Program-made: the position numbers and the translations under genes
The notes under the pieces: generated by a model
The model's input: only the letters and a program-made list of their open reading frames with translations
What the model was told of the DNA's origin: nothing
Databases searched by the model: none
Part shown: piece after piece, positions 52,101-60,000 of the stretch
Layout of the letters: every line of letters starts with the position of its first letter
How positions within the stretch are numbered: the first letter of the stretch is position 1
Origin: Liolophura sinensis
Taxonomy: Eukaryota; Mollusca; Polyplacophora; Chitonida; Chitonidae
Assembly (NCBI RefSeq): GCF_032854445.1
Contig: NC_088304.1
Location: 31,009,732-31,069,731, forward strand
Direction of reading: 5' to 3'
Length of the DNA: 60,000 nt

Positions 52101-54777
52101 CTGTAAGAGCTGCTTCTTGTGTGAATACCTCTGTAAGAGCTGCTTCACGTGTGAGTACCTCTGTAAGAGCTACTTCGCGTGTGAGTACCTCTGTAAGAGC
52201 TACTTCGCGTGTGAGTACCTCTGTAAGAGCTGCTTCACGTGTGAATACCTCTGTAAGAGCTGCTTCACGTGTGAATACCTCTGTAAGAGCTGCTTCACGT
52301 GTGAGTACCTCTGTAAGAGCTACTTCGCGTGTGAGTACCTCTGTAAGAGCTGCTTCACGTGTGAATACCTCTGTAAGAGCTGCTTCACGTGTGAATACCT
52401 CTGTAAGAGCTGCTTCACGTGTGAATACCTCTGTAAGAGCTGCTTCATGTGTGAGTACCTCTGTAAGAGCTGCTTCTCGTGTGAATACCTCTGTAAGAGC
52501 TGCTTCACGTGTGAGTACCTCTGTAAGAGCTGCTTCACGTGTGAATACCTCTGTAAGAGCTACTTCACATGTGAGTACCTCTGTAAGAGCTACTTCACGT
52601 GTGAATACCTCTGTTATCTTGAAAGGAAGATGAAATACTAAAGATTGCGGTAGTCTGAGTAGCTTTAGTGTTTAAAATTGCATATTAAAACCAGTTTTGT
52701 ATGTTTCAGAGAATAATACGTAAACAGTAATTTTTCTCTTAAGTATTCCTGTTTTCGTGAAGTGGTTAGCACGCCAGCAGGGCACAATGACCCAGGAGCT
52801 TTCCACCAATGTGGCCACTATAAGCTCAAGTCCATCTCATGCTGGCTTCCTTTCCGGCAGTATGTTGGAAGGTCTGCTAGCAACCAGTGGATGGTCTTAG
52901 GTTCCCCCCGGGCTAATATCCATCTAGAACAACAAATTTCTCTTCCACAGGAATTGCCTTTCTCTCTGGTGGACTTTCAGAGTCCATCTGCACTGTTTAC
53001 CTAAACGCCATCAACAAGATACCCGGCAAACGACCTTGGCCTTTGACCTTTTGCTTTGGGCGTGCCCTTCAGGGGAGTGTTCTCACCCAGTGGCATGGTC
53101 AGGATGACAACAGACAACCTGCTCAGGCACAGTTCCTGAAGCTGGCAAAGGTGGGTGCTTTCTGCAACTGCTAATCACCAAGCCAGAATCCTACAAAACA
53201 TAACTGTCTTTTCAAGTCTTTAGTGACTGGGGTCTCCGTGGCTGAGGAGGTTAGCACTCCAGAAACCACCAAGTCCAGTTCATGCTGGCTTCCTCTGCGG
53301 CCTTATGTGGGAAGGTCTGCCAGCAATCCTGCAGATCGTTGTAGGTTTCCCCCGGTTTCTGCCCAGTTTCCTCTCACCATAATGCTGGCCACCATCGTTA
53401 AATTGAAATATTCTTGAGTACAGCATAAAACACCAATTAAATTAATGAATCAAGTTGTAGTTATAGTTAAATTTTGGCTTGGTGCGACTGTCATGCCTTT
53501 GACCAATCAAGTTGCACATTCAAAGCCAGCTCTTGGAGTTTCAGCTGAACCAAATAAACAAACGGGTTTGTTATGTACATCTGTCAGTGGTTGACCCTGG
53601 GCATTTCCTCCAAACATTATTAGCTTCACTGCCATCATATAAATGAAAAAAATTTGAGCATGGTGTTAATACCAGTAAGTGAATTAATCAGCAGTTGTTG
53701 TTGTCGTTTCCTTGAATTGGTATCATGTTCATGGTTCCTGAAAGTTACGTCCAAGTTTTTGATTTCCTAAACTTATAAGAAACGTTGTAAACATATCAAA
53801 AATTCTTCCTCTTCTTCCTTGATCTTACATGTAGCTGTGGTATAAATCAGTCTGGCCGTATTCACGAAAATGTAACAGATGAAGTGACCAGACCTTTATT
53901 TCTTCAGGGTGATTGGTCAGGGTGTATTTTTTTTGTGTGTCTATTATCAGTATTTCATTAAACTGGTTGAAATTGGTGTTTCAAAATTGTTGAAGAGAAT
54001 TGAGGAAAATGTTATGTTCACTTTGATTTAAACACAATTTGATAATGTGGATCGATATTCTGGGGTCAGTTGTTCAAAAGGGCATTAATTTGAAATTAAT
54101 AAGCCAGGCTTACATCTTAATACCAGTCCTGTCATAATTTATGAAGTTGATGCTGAACTGGAGTTCTGATATACTGTAACATTTTAAACAACTACACCAG
54201 GGAGCTGGACCTATAATCTAATATTCCAGACACCATTGACCAGAAGGCTCATGTTATGAATGATGAGAGCAATGACTCTTTTGCACAATGGCGCCCAAAG
54301 TCAATACAGCAAAGAGGCAATGTCAGTAAATATTTGGACAAATTTCACATGATATCGCAAAGCATTATTCCTGGTATGCCAAATTTAATATTTCCATGCA
54401 GCTCATTTCTGCAAATAGTTTAGCAAAACTTTCAACTGTTTCTTGTATTTGACCTTTACTTTTGTCCATGACTAGGTAACTCATTTTGGCTAATTCTGAG
54501 AGTTTTATTAATCTGAGAATGGTGTTTTGAGGTTGATTTGTAAAGCAGGATAATATTGTACTGGCGAAATGTTTGTTTCATTGCCAAAATAAATATTTTA
54601 CGACTTTTGTTTGCATTTTGTGAGGGCAAATTCATTATCTGTTTCTCCTAAACTCAAAACTGTTATTAGTTTCTTCAAATAGTTTATGATTAATCCAACT
54701 GTTTGTTGTTTATTTTATTTGTTTATTCTCAGGCAAACAGTGAAGCCTCTCTGGGAAAGTTTGAAGGTGATCAGTGA
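40148..54777 (+). CDS. Class I fructose-bisphosphate aldolase, divergent, 7 coding exons
   Basis: Exons: 40148-40259, 41197-41463, 48375-48535, 51078-51160, 51809-51983, 52951-53150, 54733-54777; about 347 residues against the usual 363 or so. The reaction would be cleavage of fructose 1,6-bisphosphate to DHAP and glyceraldehyde 3-phosphate in the cytosol. Visible landmarks: LLAADE (Asp33), [35 protein letters not shown] (Lys146), GDHDLE, the Schiff-base Lys in [17 protein letters not shown], and CFGRALQ (Arg303). Odd: ADEKAES replaces ADESTGS, GVTPDKG replaces GIKVDKG, KWY replaces KWR, VEPA replaces VEPE, and the Tyr-ending tail is absent. Exon 4 ends phase 2 but exon 5 needs phase 0, so canonical splicing shifts the frame to an early TGA. 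ATG is in TCACCATG context, 17 nt after an acceptor at 40130, so a non-coding first exon lies upstream. Confidence 0.9.
41650..41790 (-). mobile_element. SINE family A, degenerate 3' part
   Basis: TTTTTTTGATTGTTGCTTAA to GGTGGGAGGAAACCAG; aldolase intron 2. Confidence 0.5.
41888..41945 (+). mobile_element. SINE family A, 5' head only
   Basis: GGGGCCTCAGTTAGCCATG through CAATGACCCAGGAGC; it breaks off exactly where the aldolase exon-3 array begins. Confidence 0.55.
41945..48450. repeat. Giant minisatellite derived from aldolase exon 3 and its acceptor, ~98-bp unit, about 66 copies
   Basis: Each unit carries TATTATCCATATTTSAG, then exon-like GCCTGGATGGTTTATCTGAG and on to GCAGAGTTCTGTAAGTGGTA, then CTGTGTGATAAAG|GTATTATCC. 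Many units still read [22 protein letters not shown]. The terminal unit is the true exon 3. The array occupies most of aldolase intron 2. Confidence 0.96.
48375..48535 (+). CDS. Aldolase exon 3, terminal unit of the upstream minisatellite
   Basis: 161 bp, phase 1 to phase 0, reading from [16 protein letters not shown] to YASICQQ. The acceptor is CATATTTCAG. The first ~70 bp and the preceding intron end are nearly the same as each ~98-bp unit of the array at 41.9-48.4 kb; the unique second half ([17 protein letters not shown]) identifies this as the functional exon. It encodes the Lys146-equivalent (KWY). Confidence 0.93.
48862..49074 (-). mobile_element. tRNA-derived SINE (family A), head truncated
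   Basis: Reverse orientation from the AAATAAAT tail to GCGGCTCCTGGG; aldolase intron 3. Confidence 0.8.
49700..50890. repeat. Minisatellite, ~95-bp unit, about 12 copies
   Basis: Unit CACACAGTATAGGGCTACTA plus ACCAGTAGGATTGTTGTACGTTGTAGCCAGAATGGCAGG and onward to GATTTGATATATCC. Internal sub-repeat GGCAGGATT. Aldolase intron 3; no exon parent. It explains the many ~90-codon minus-strand ORFs here. Confidence 0.94.
51595..51708 (+). mobile_element. SINE family A, 5'-truncated
   Basis: From GGTTTTCCGGGCTGTGCCCG to the AAATAAATAAAT tail; ends about 100 bp before aldolase exon 5. Confidence 0.75.
52075..52615. repeat. Minisatellite, exact 30-bp unit, 18 copies
   Basis: Unit GTAAGAGCTGCTTCACGTGT plus GAATACCTCT, 30 bp without length variation, so three plus-strand frames tend to stay open. 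Starts about 90 bp after the aldolase exon 5 donor; every unit has CTCT|GTAAGAG, a donor look-alike. Confidence 0.95.
52756..52915 (+). mobile_element. SINE family A, 5' part, next to aldolase exon 6
   Basis: Head GTGAAGTGGTTAGCACGCCAG to GGTTCCCCCCGGGCT; truncated 35 bp before the exon 6 acceptor. Confidence 0.7.
53228..53450 (+). mobile_element. tRNA-derived SINE (family A)
   Basis: GGGGTCTCCGTGGCTGAGGA to the AATTAAATTAATGAAT tail, with a deletion around the B box; 78 bp after aldolase exon 6. Confidence 0.75.
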
Positions 54778-54807
54778 TGCGCCAGTCATTACGATTACTT
54801 GTAAGAG

Positions 54808-54813
54808 AATAAA
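54808..54813 (+). terminator. Polyadenylation signal AATAAA of the aldolase gene
   Basis: AATAAA lies 31 nt after the TGA of aldolase exon 7, so exon 7 is probably the true last exon and the short C-terminus is not just a missed exon. Confidence 0.55.
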
Positions 54814-55385
54814 ATAGCCAAATATGTGCAAAGTTTATATACAATCTATTAAATTGTGCGCCCAACAATCTGTGATATTCAGCGTGTCGATTGGAATATG
54901 TGATACAGGTGATCTGAAACTGGTGATACAATGTATATTTGCTGTTTCATATATTGGGTGACATATGACCAGTCACTGTTATTTTTCATTGAAGTGTCTC
55001 ACCCTGGTTTTTGGAACCATATGTATGCATGAAGCAAGTGGCAACAAAGGTCTTCAGTTTTTTTTTGTTTTTTAAATTGGTTAATAACTGATGTAATTTC
55101 AGTATTACATGAAGATAAAGTTAAAACTTCATAACATTCCATTTTACTCCAAATTGCAAGGTTTGTAATTATGAAATATCAATGAAGAAATTTGGCTTTG
55201 CCAAATTGTCAGCTGTGTTTATGCATATTTTTTTTTTTAAATTATGGCTCTATGGTATCAGGGCTAATACTGAAGGTGACTGCACATTTACATACTTGTA
55301 TACACTAGACTGAGCATTTAATGTAAAACCCATAAAACTGAAGGCCGTGCTGTCAATGAAAACTATGTTGCTTTACTTTACCAAA

Positions 55386-55636
55386 GGTGGCCTCCGTGGC
55401 TCAGTTGGCTAGCGCTCCAGCACAGCTTAATGACTCAGGAGCACCTCACCAATGCGGTCGTTGTGAGTTCAAGTCCAGCTCATGCTGGCTTCCTCTCCGG
55501 CCGTACGTGGGATGGTCATGAGTTTCCCCAGGGCTCTGCCAGGTTTCCTCCCACTATAATGCTGGCCGCCGTCGTATAAGTGAAATATTCTTGAGTACGG
55601 TATAAAACACCGATGAATTAGATAAATCAAATTAAT
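55386..55636 (+). mobile_element. tRNA-derived SINE (family A), full length
   Basis: Head GGTGGCCTCCGTGGCTCAGT, B box GAGTTCAAGTCC, 3' end TTGAGTACGGTATAAAACACC; short deletion after CGTGGGA. Confidence 0.85.
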
Positions 55637-56860
55637 CTACTAAAATTACATCAAAGAAATCATCCTTCGAACTGCAATTTTCAGATGCATATTGTCATGT
55701 CAATAAACAACTCAAAAGACATGGCTCAGGTTTGTACCCAAAATATTCTTTGAGAAAATATAACGTATCTTGCGTTAAAAAATTTCTACTAAATACTCTG
55801 AGGCTGTCGTTAACAGAGAAACTCACAGAATCAACACACATGCGAATGTCACGCTATTATCCAGTCAACTTAGAAATAGTCGGATGTGTGATCTTGCAGT
55901 TACTCCATGCTCAACTAGAACTTACTTGGTTCCTTAGGTTTGGATAACTCTTCAGTGACCCTACACCACATTGCTGTATGAGAGGTCACCTAATTCATAG
56001 AAATATATATAGGTAAGAAAAGAATTGAATTAAAGGATTTGGATAATCCTGTCAAAATTTATAGGTGCAACTATATAGTTTGTTGCCATTGTTTAAAAAG
56101 GGAAGGATATAATGATTCTGTAGTGCACATAGAATAACGACATAATGGACGATAATATTTTGGATAATATTTATTTGAATCAAATAAATTTATCATGAGA
56201 AATCTTAGTTGTTTTTGCCTTCCTTCTGTTTATACGTGCGTAATATATCAACGCTATTGACATGAGTTCAATTGAAGTGGAAAACCTTACAGTGAAGAGT
56301 TTACATTTCTGACTTAAATAAAAAAAACAGACATCTTGAATGAGACGCACTCCGCCATTAGGCCGTGGGGCGGTGAGGTCACGAGCTTGAATCCAGATCG
56401 TGCTGGCAAGGCTGCAGTTGGCGGTTTTTAGATAGCTGGCAGTATGCGGTGTATTTCTTCACCATAAGACTCAACCTGATCTTCCACTGAAGTATTCTTG
56501 TGTATGGATTGGCACCAAGGGAAAGGGCCATGGTCATGTAGATATTTTGTGCTTGCCTTTCAGCTGAAAGGACTTACAAGGTGCGTGTTCAAATTAAGGT
56601 ATGTACAGGAAATTTGTACATTCCCCCACAACTCTTACTGTTAATGAGGCCTTGTGTGGTTTAACGTTCCTTGAAGGCCACCTGTTTTAGAGGAATATGG
56701 AGTAGATATCTCCAGTACACACGTGTGAACGTTCGTCAGCAACTTGACATTTTTGTGAGTACAACGTGAAAGAACAAACACATATTATGAATACCTCTCG
56801 AGTGAGCAATCCTGTAGAAAAAGACAAATATCAGTCGCAAGTTTTATACAGAAATATTTA

Positions 56861-57060
56861 TTTATGTATTTGATTGGTGTTTTACGCCGTTCTCTAAAAT
56901 ATTTCACTTATCCGATGGCGGCCAACATTATGGTAGGAGGAAACCCACGACCATCCGCAGGGTGCTGATAGAACTTCCCACGTACGGCCGGAGAGGAAGC
57001 CAGCATGGGCTGGATATGAACTCACGGCGACTGCATTAGTGGGAGGCTCCTGGGTCATTG
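56861..57060 (-). mobile_element. tRNA-derived SINE (family A), head truncated
   Basis: Reverse orientation from TTTATTTATGTATTTGATTG to GGAGGCTCCTGGGTCATTG. Confidence 0.8.
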
Positions 57061-57512
57061 GGTATACAGAAATAAAACAAGAGCCCAAGACAAGTGTACA
57101 TGTACCATGTATATATTACACAACTGTGATATCAAATGGCGTTCTTCAGAAAAGAGATTTAAGTTTATAATAGTAAGATGTGAGTGGTCTACTCCTGATG
57201 CAATATCAGTTTCACAATGGCACTTCATGTTTGAATAGGGACTTGTTTTCATGTCATCTTTGAACAACGTTTATTTTTACTTTCGTATAAAACACAGTAA
57301 TACGTACTAAAAAGTTCTTACAAAACTGATGATTTTTGCGACAAAGTTCGATAATTTCCTTTCGGCGTACAACCTTTTATGTACATGGTAACTTTTTATG
57401 TCATTTGCAGAAATTTGTAGGCCACGTGTTAATTGATCTGTCCTTGACGTCCTGATGGTGACATCTGACCGTGCTGTCAACGAATTAAAACCTTCGACAT
57501 ATCAGCTGATCG

Positions 57513-58654
57513 TCATAAATTGTGGCTCAGTTGGCAGTAATGACCATGATACACGATGTTCAGCAATACAAAGGCGCTTAAGACTAACAGGGTGCGGAAG
57601 TAGCCTACGATGAAGTCCTGATTGACCATCTGGTTCCTGTCCAGTATTTGCAACATAGGCCTCTGTGTCATGTACAGGGATTACCTGTGTAAAGAAAAGT
57701 TAAAAAATGTTAATGAGTTCGGCATCATCCCTAGAGCACACATTAATATAAATTTTGTGGAAAATTCCATAGTGAGTGATCAGTACCATACCTGAATTAA
57801 ACAAAATCTGCCCACAAAGACTTAACAGAATTTAAATAGTGATAAATCATTGAATATCACAGACAGTAGGCTTGTCACGTACTTGCCGCAGGCTGGCGTA
57901 AAAACACCAATTAAATAAATAAAAAATACTAATACCCAGCATATTTCACTGATGTGAACGACGATCAGTTCCATGTGTACATTCAGATACACGGCTTCAT
58001 TAGCCAAGGTCTCTAATGGTCATATAAACTTGAACGAATTCCAACGCCGTGCGCGGACTCATACTTTTGCTGTGAGTAGAAAATTCATTACTTACCACAT
58101 TTCATTCAGATTTTCCCCAAGGCTTCAACTGGTTCGAGGTCAAACCACACTAACTGTTTGAGCAGACGATGGGAAGTCAGCACGAGCGTGATGACGTAAT
58201 TTGACAGGGCTCGTCTACGCGTGATCAGCCCGGCTGTGTCCATCTCGTCTCCAATACACCGGAGAGAAGAACCAATCTGTACCAGAGATAACCTATCCAA
58301 AGCCATGTGGACTGTCTGGCTCGAAACTTGAAACGTTGTCACGGAAAAATGAATGGGTCGATTTTAAGCCCTGGCTCGTCGTTTGTCGTTTTGATGCAAT
58401 GAAATTTCAGTGACTGGAAAGCCTGAAACCACCTTGTCCAAATTTGCCAAGATATATTCCGTTGGTCTGATTATCTTTGTAACCAACGTCCACCAGCCGA
58501 TTCCCCGTGCCTGAGCCACTTACTTGTAGAATTGTCCAGTGTTTACCTTATGCTTACAGGTGTTCAGGAACGATTTTAGCATTGCTTCCTTGAGATCTTG
58601 TCCAACCTGCTGATTCTTAATTTCCAACGCCAAGAGTTTCGGCTTAAAATCCAT
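57513..58654 (-). CDS. Candidate small BH3-only, BIK-like apoptosis gene (fragmentary model)
   Basis: Exon A 58654-58558 starts ATG (in-frame TGA upstream), encodes 32 codons from MDFKPKLLAL, and ends with donor ACCT|GTAAGC, phase 1. Exon B 58311-58096 joins it in frame and contains IGSSLRCIGDEMD, a good BH3 motif (hydrophobics I, L, I, M around GDE); CIGDEMD is the core I recall for vertebrate BIK. This frame stops at 58106, just before a strong donor (GTG|GTAAGT). Exon C, acceptor at 57685, holds a 52-codon ORF (57671-57513) with a hydrophobic stretch TLLVLSAFVLLNIVY that could be a tail anchor. B and C do not join in one frame as written. If real, it would act at the outer mitochondrial or ER membrane. 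A chance ORF set remains possible. Confidence 0.45.
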
Positions 58655-58659
58655 ATATC

Positions 58660-59855
58660 ATGTCATCCCTGGTGGCTTTAAAGGCATGTCTGTTCTCTTC
58701 TGTGCTGCAGTTCTGTCAGTTCCATCTGGTCACATACCCGCACAACAACATCCAATACAGATTGGCATTCCTCTTAACATGCAGTGCCGTAGCTATCTGT
58801 CTTGGAATCAGTCAAGAATGACCTGTTGTATGTCGTAGATCCAGGATACCGCTACCAGCCTTGACAATGTACCGAAGCCTTGACAATATACCGAAGCCGT
58901 CCTGGAAACTGTTTCATAGATTGTCTGCCCTTGAGCTTTTATACACGATCCATCTTCGTTGCTCACGATATTTCCCATACCCTTCTTTGCACTCGCTTTA
59001 TACCTACGTGATGTCCAGCCCTGCCTTACCCACCTCTGACCCGGCTGACCGGAAACTCAGCGTTAATTGCATCTCCTGACCAACCGGCTCTTCACCGTGA
59101 CTGGTGACCCGGTCATTCAGCGATAAATATGGAATGGTAACCTATAAGGGGAAAACGGTGCTGACATAACCCTATGTAATATGACAGTAGGTCTTAGCAC
59201 TACTGACCCAGTGCCCGATGCGATACTAAACACCGTTCTGTTTGTTTCCAGCAAACAGTAGATATGACCGAAATGACCTGTACAGGGCAGGAGGGGGAGG
59301 GGGGATATCTCGAAGAGAAATTTGAGTTCACAATGCTATAAATCCGTACCTTTATGCGTGTAGTGTGTGTGTGGTGTATATTTTGTAGTTTTTAAAAAAG
59401 CCAATTGGAGTTTTTGCCTTGTTTGGAAGATATTCAGAAACGTAGGAAAAGGTATAATTGTGAGTTTCCGTAAAACGATTATGGCTTCCAACAATCAATG
59501 GATTCCAGCTTCTTGACAAAATTGCTGCCACAGTCCGGATCAGTGTCTCAGGTTTCCCTGGCTATTGTCAAAAGGTACGCGAAATCGTTTTTCAGCAAGG
59601 ATGAGTTAGGAAAATTTGAATTTGAAGTAATGCATCAATGAAAACCTAAACTTGTTGACAGAAAGTCCTAAGTGTTCAATATATCTAATCCAGACAACAA
59701 ATACCTTGTTTCAAAAAACAAAAAAAGAAACATCGGCAGGAAAAACTGAGAACAGATGCAGATTGCACTTAGATTGCACTTAATCGCACTAGACAAACAC
59801 ACTCCAGGTATAATTAATACTTTTGGTTAATTTGATTACAGGCCCACCATTTACG
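58660..59855. other. Non-coding or unrecognised stretch
   Basis: A 72-codon plus-strand ORF at 58861-59079 begins TTG (ATG at 58867) and has no recognised motif. 58856-58900 contains a short duplication (CTTGACAATRTACCGAAGC twice). Nothing else seen. Confidence 0.4.
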
Positions 59856-59859
59856 TTAT

Positions 59860-60000
59860 TTTTTGGACCATACGTGGGAAGATATGCAGCAACCTGCGGA
59901 TTGTCGTGAGTTTCCCCCAGGCTCCACCCGGGTTTCCCCCCACTGCAATGCTGGCCGCCATCGTATAGGTGAAATATTCTTGAGTACGGAGTAAAACAAC
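59860..60000 (+). mobile_element. SINE family A, 5'-truncated, at window edge
   Basis: From GGACCATACGTGGGAAG to TTGAGTACGGAGTAAAACAA; tail lies beyond the window. Confidence 0.75.

Larger units (their letters stand above)
54830..57500. other. Intergenic stretch with SINE copies
   Basis: No gene seen. It holds SINEs at 55.39-55.64 and 56.86-57.06 kb and a further tRNA-like, more diverged repeat at about 56340-56520 (GAGCTTGAATCCAG resembles a B box). Confidence 0.5.

Noticed and set aside
52066-52641. 191-codon and 180-codon repeat ORFs ([10 protein letters not shown]-type decapeptides)
   Set aside because: The 30-bp unit is a multiple of three, so frames stay open by arithmetic; the region is between aldolase exons 5 and 6 with no own splice or promoter context.

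Overview
This is a window from an intron-rich, repeat-rich animal genome. The two well-supported proteins (an ACAD10-type acyl-CoA dehydrogenase fusion and a class I fructose-bisphosphate aldolase), phase-consistent GT-AG introns, tRNA-derived SINEs with A/T-rich tails and many TACATGTA-type motifs fit a lophotrochozoan, most likely a mollusc. The species cannot be fixed from the sequence alone.

Layout. 1-7.2 kb: no gene recognised; two tandem arrays (1.5-2.8 and 3.7-5.1 kb) and SINE/MITE debris. 7.18-37.22 kb, minus strand: a complete ACAD10-like gene. I assembled 21 coding exons by hand with GT-AG borders and consistent phases (3,177 bp, 1,058 aa plus stop), encoding a HAD-like domain, an aminoglycoside-phosphotransferase (APH)-like kinase domain and an acyl-CoA dehydrogenase domain. 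37.2-40.1 kb: shared head-to-head intergenic region. 40.15-54.78 kb, plus strand: a 7-coding-exon class I aldolase, divergent at several active-site positions, with a 1-nt frame problem between exons 4 and 5 and a short C-terminus followed at once by AATAAA. 57.5-58.65 kb, minus strand: a candidate small BH3-only (BIK-like) gene, fragmentary. 58.7-60 kb: nothing recognised except a SINE at the right edge.

The most striking structure is the origin of the intronic minisatellites. In at least four introns the tandem unit is a copy of an exon edge together with its splice site, and the functional exon edge is the terminal unit of the array: ACAD10 exon 7 (donor side, 28.1-29.3 kb), ACAD10 exon 19 (donor side, 7.9-9.5 kb), ACAD10 exon 18 (acceptor side, 10.3-11.1 kb) and aldolase exon 3 (acceptor side, about 6.4 kb with roughly 66 units, 41.9-48.4 kb). 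A two-copy duplication at the acceptor edge of ACAD10 exon 7 looks like an early stage. These arrays put dozens of decoy splice sites and pseudo-exons next to the real ones. Other arrays (62-bp, 45-bp, 95-bp and 30-bp units) have no visible exon origin.

Functionally, ACAD10-type proteins are thought to phosphorylate and then degrade 4-hydroxy acids. This copy has a basic, mitochondrial-like N-terminus and a perfect C-terminal SKL peroxisomal signal. The aldolase would be a cytosolic glycolytic enzyme if active, but its substitutions make this uncertain. Comparisons with human proteins and residue numbers are from memory, with no alignment run.
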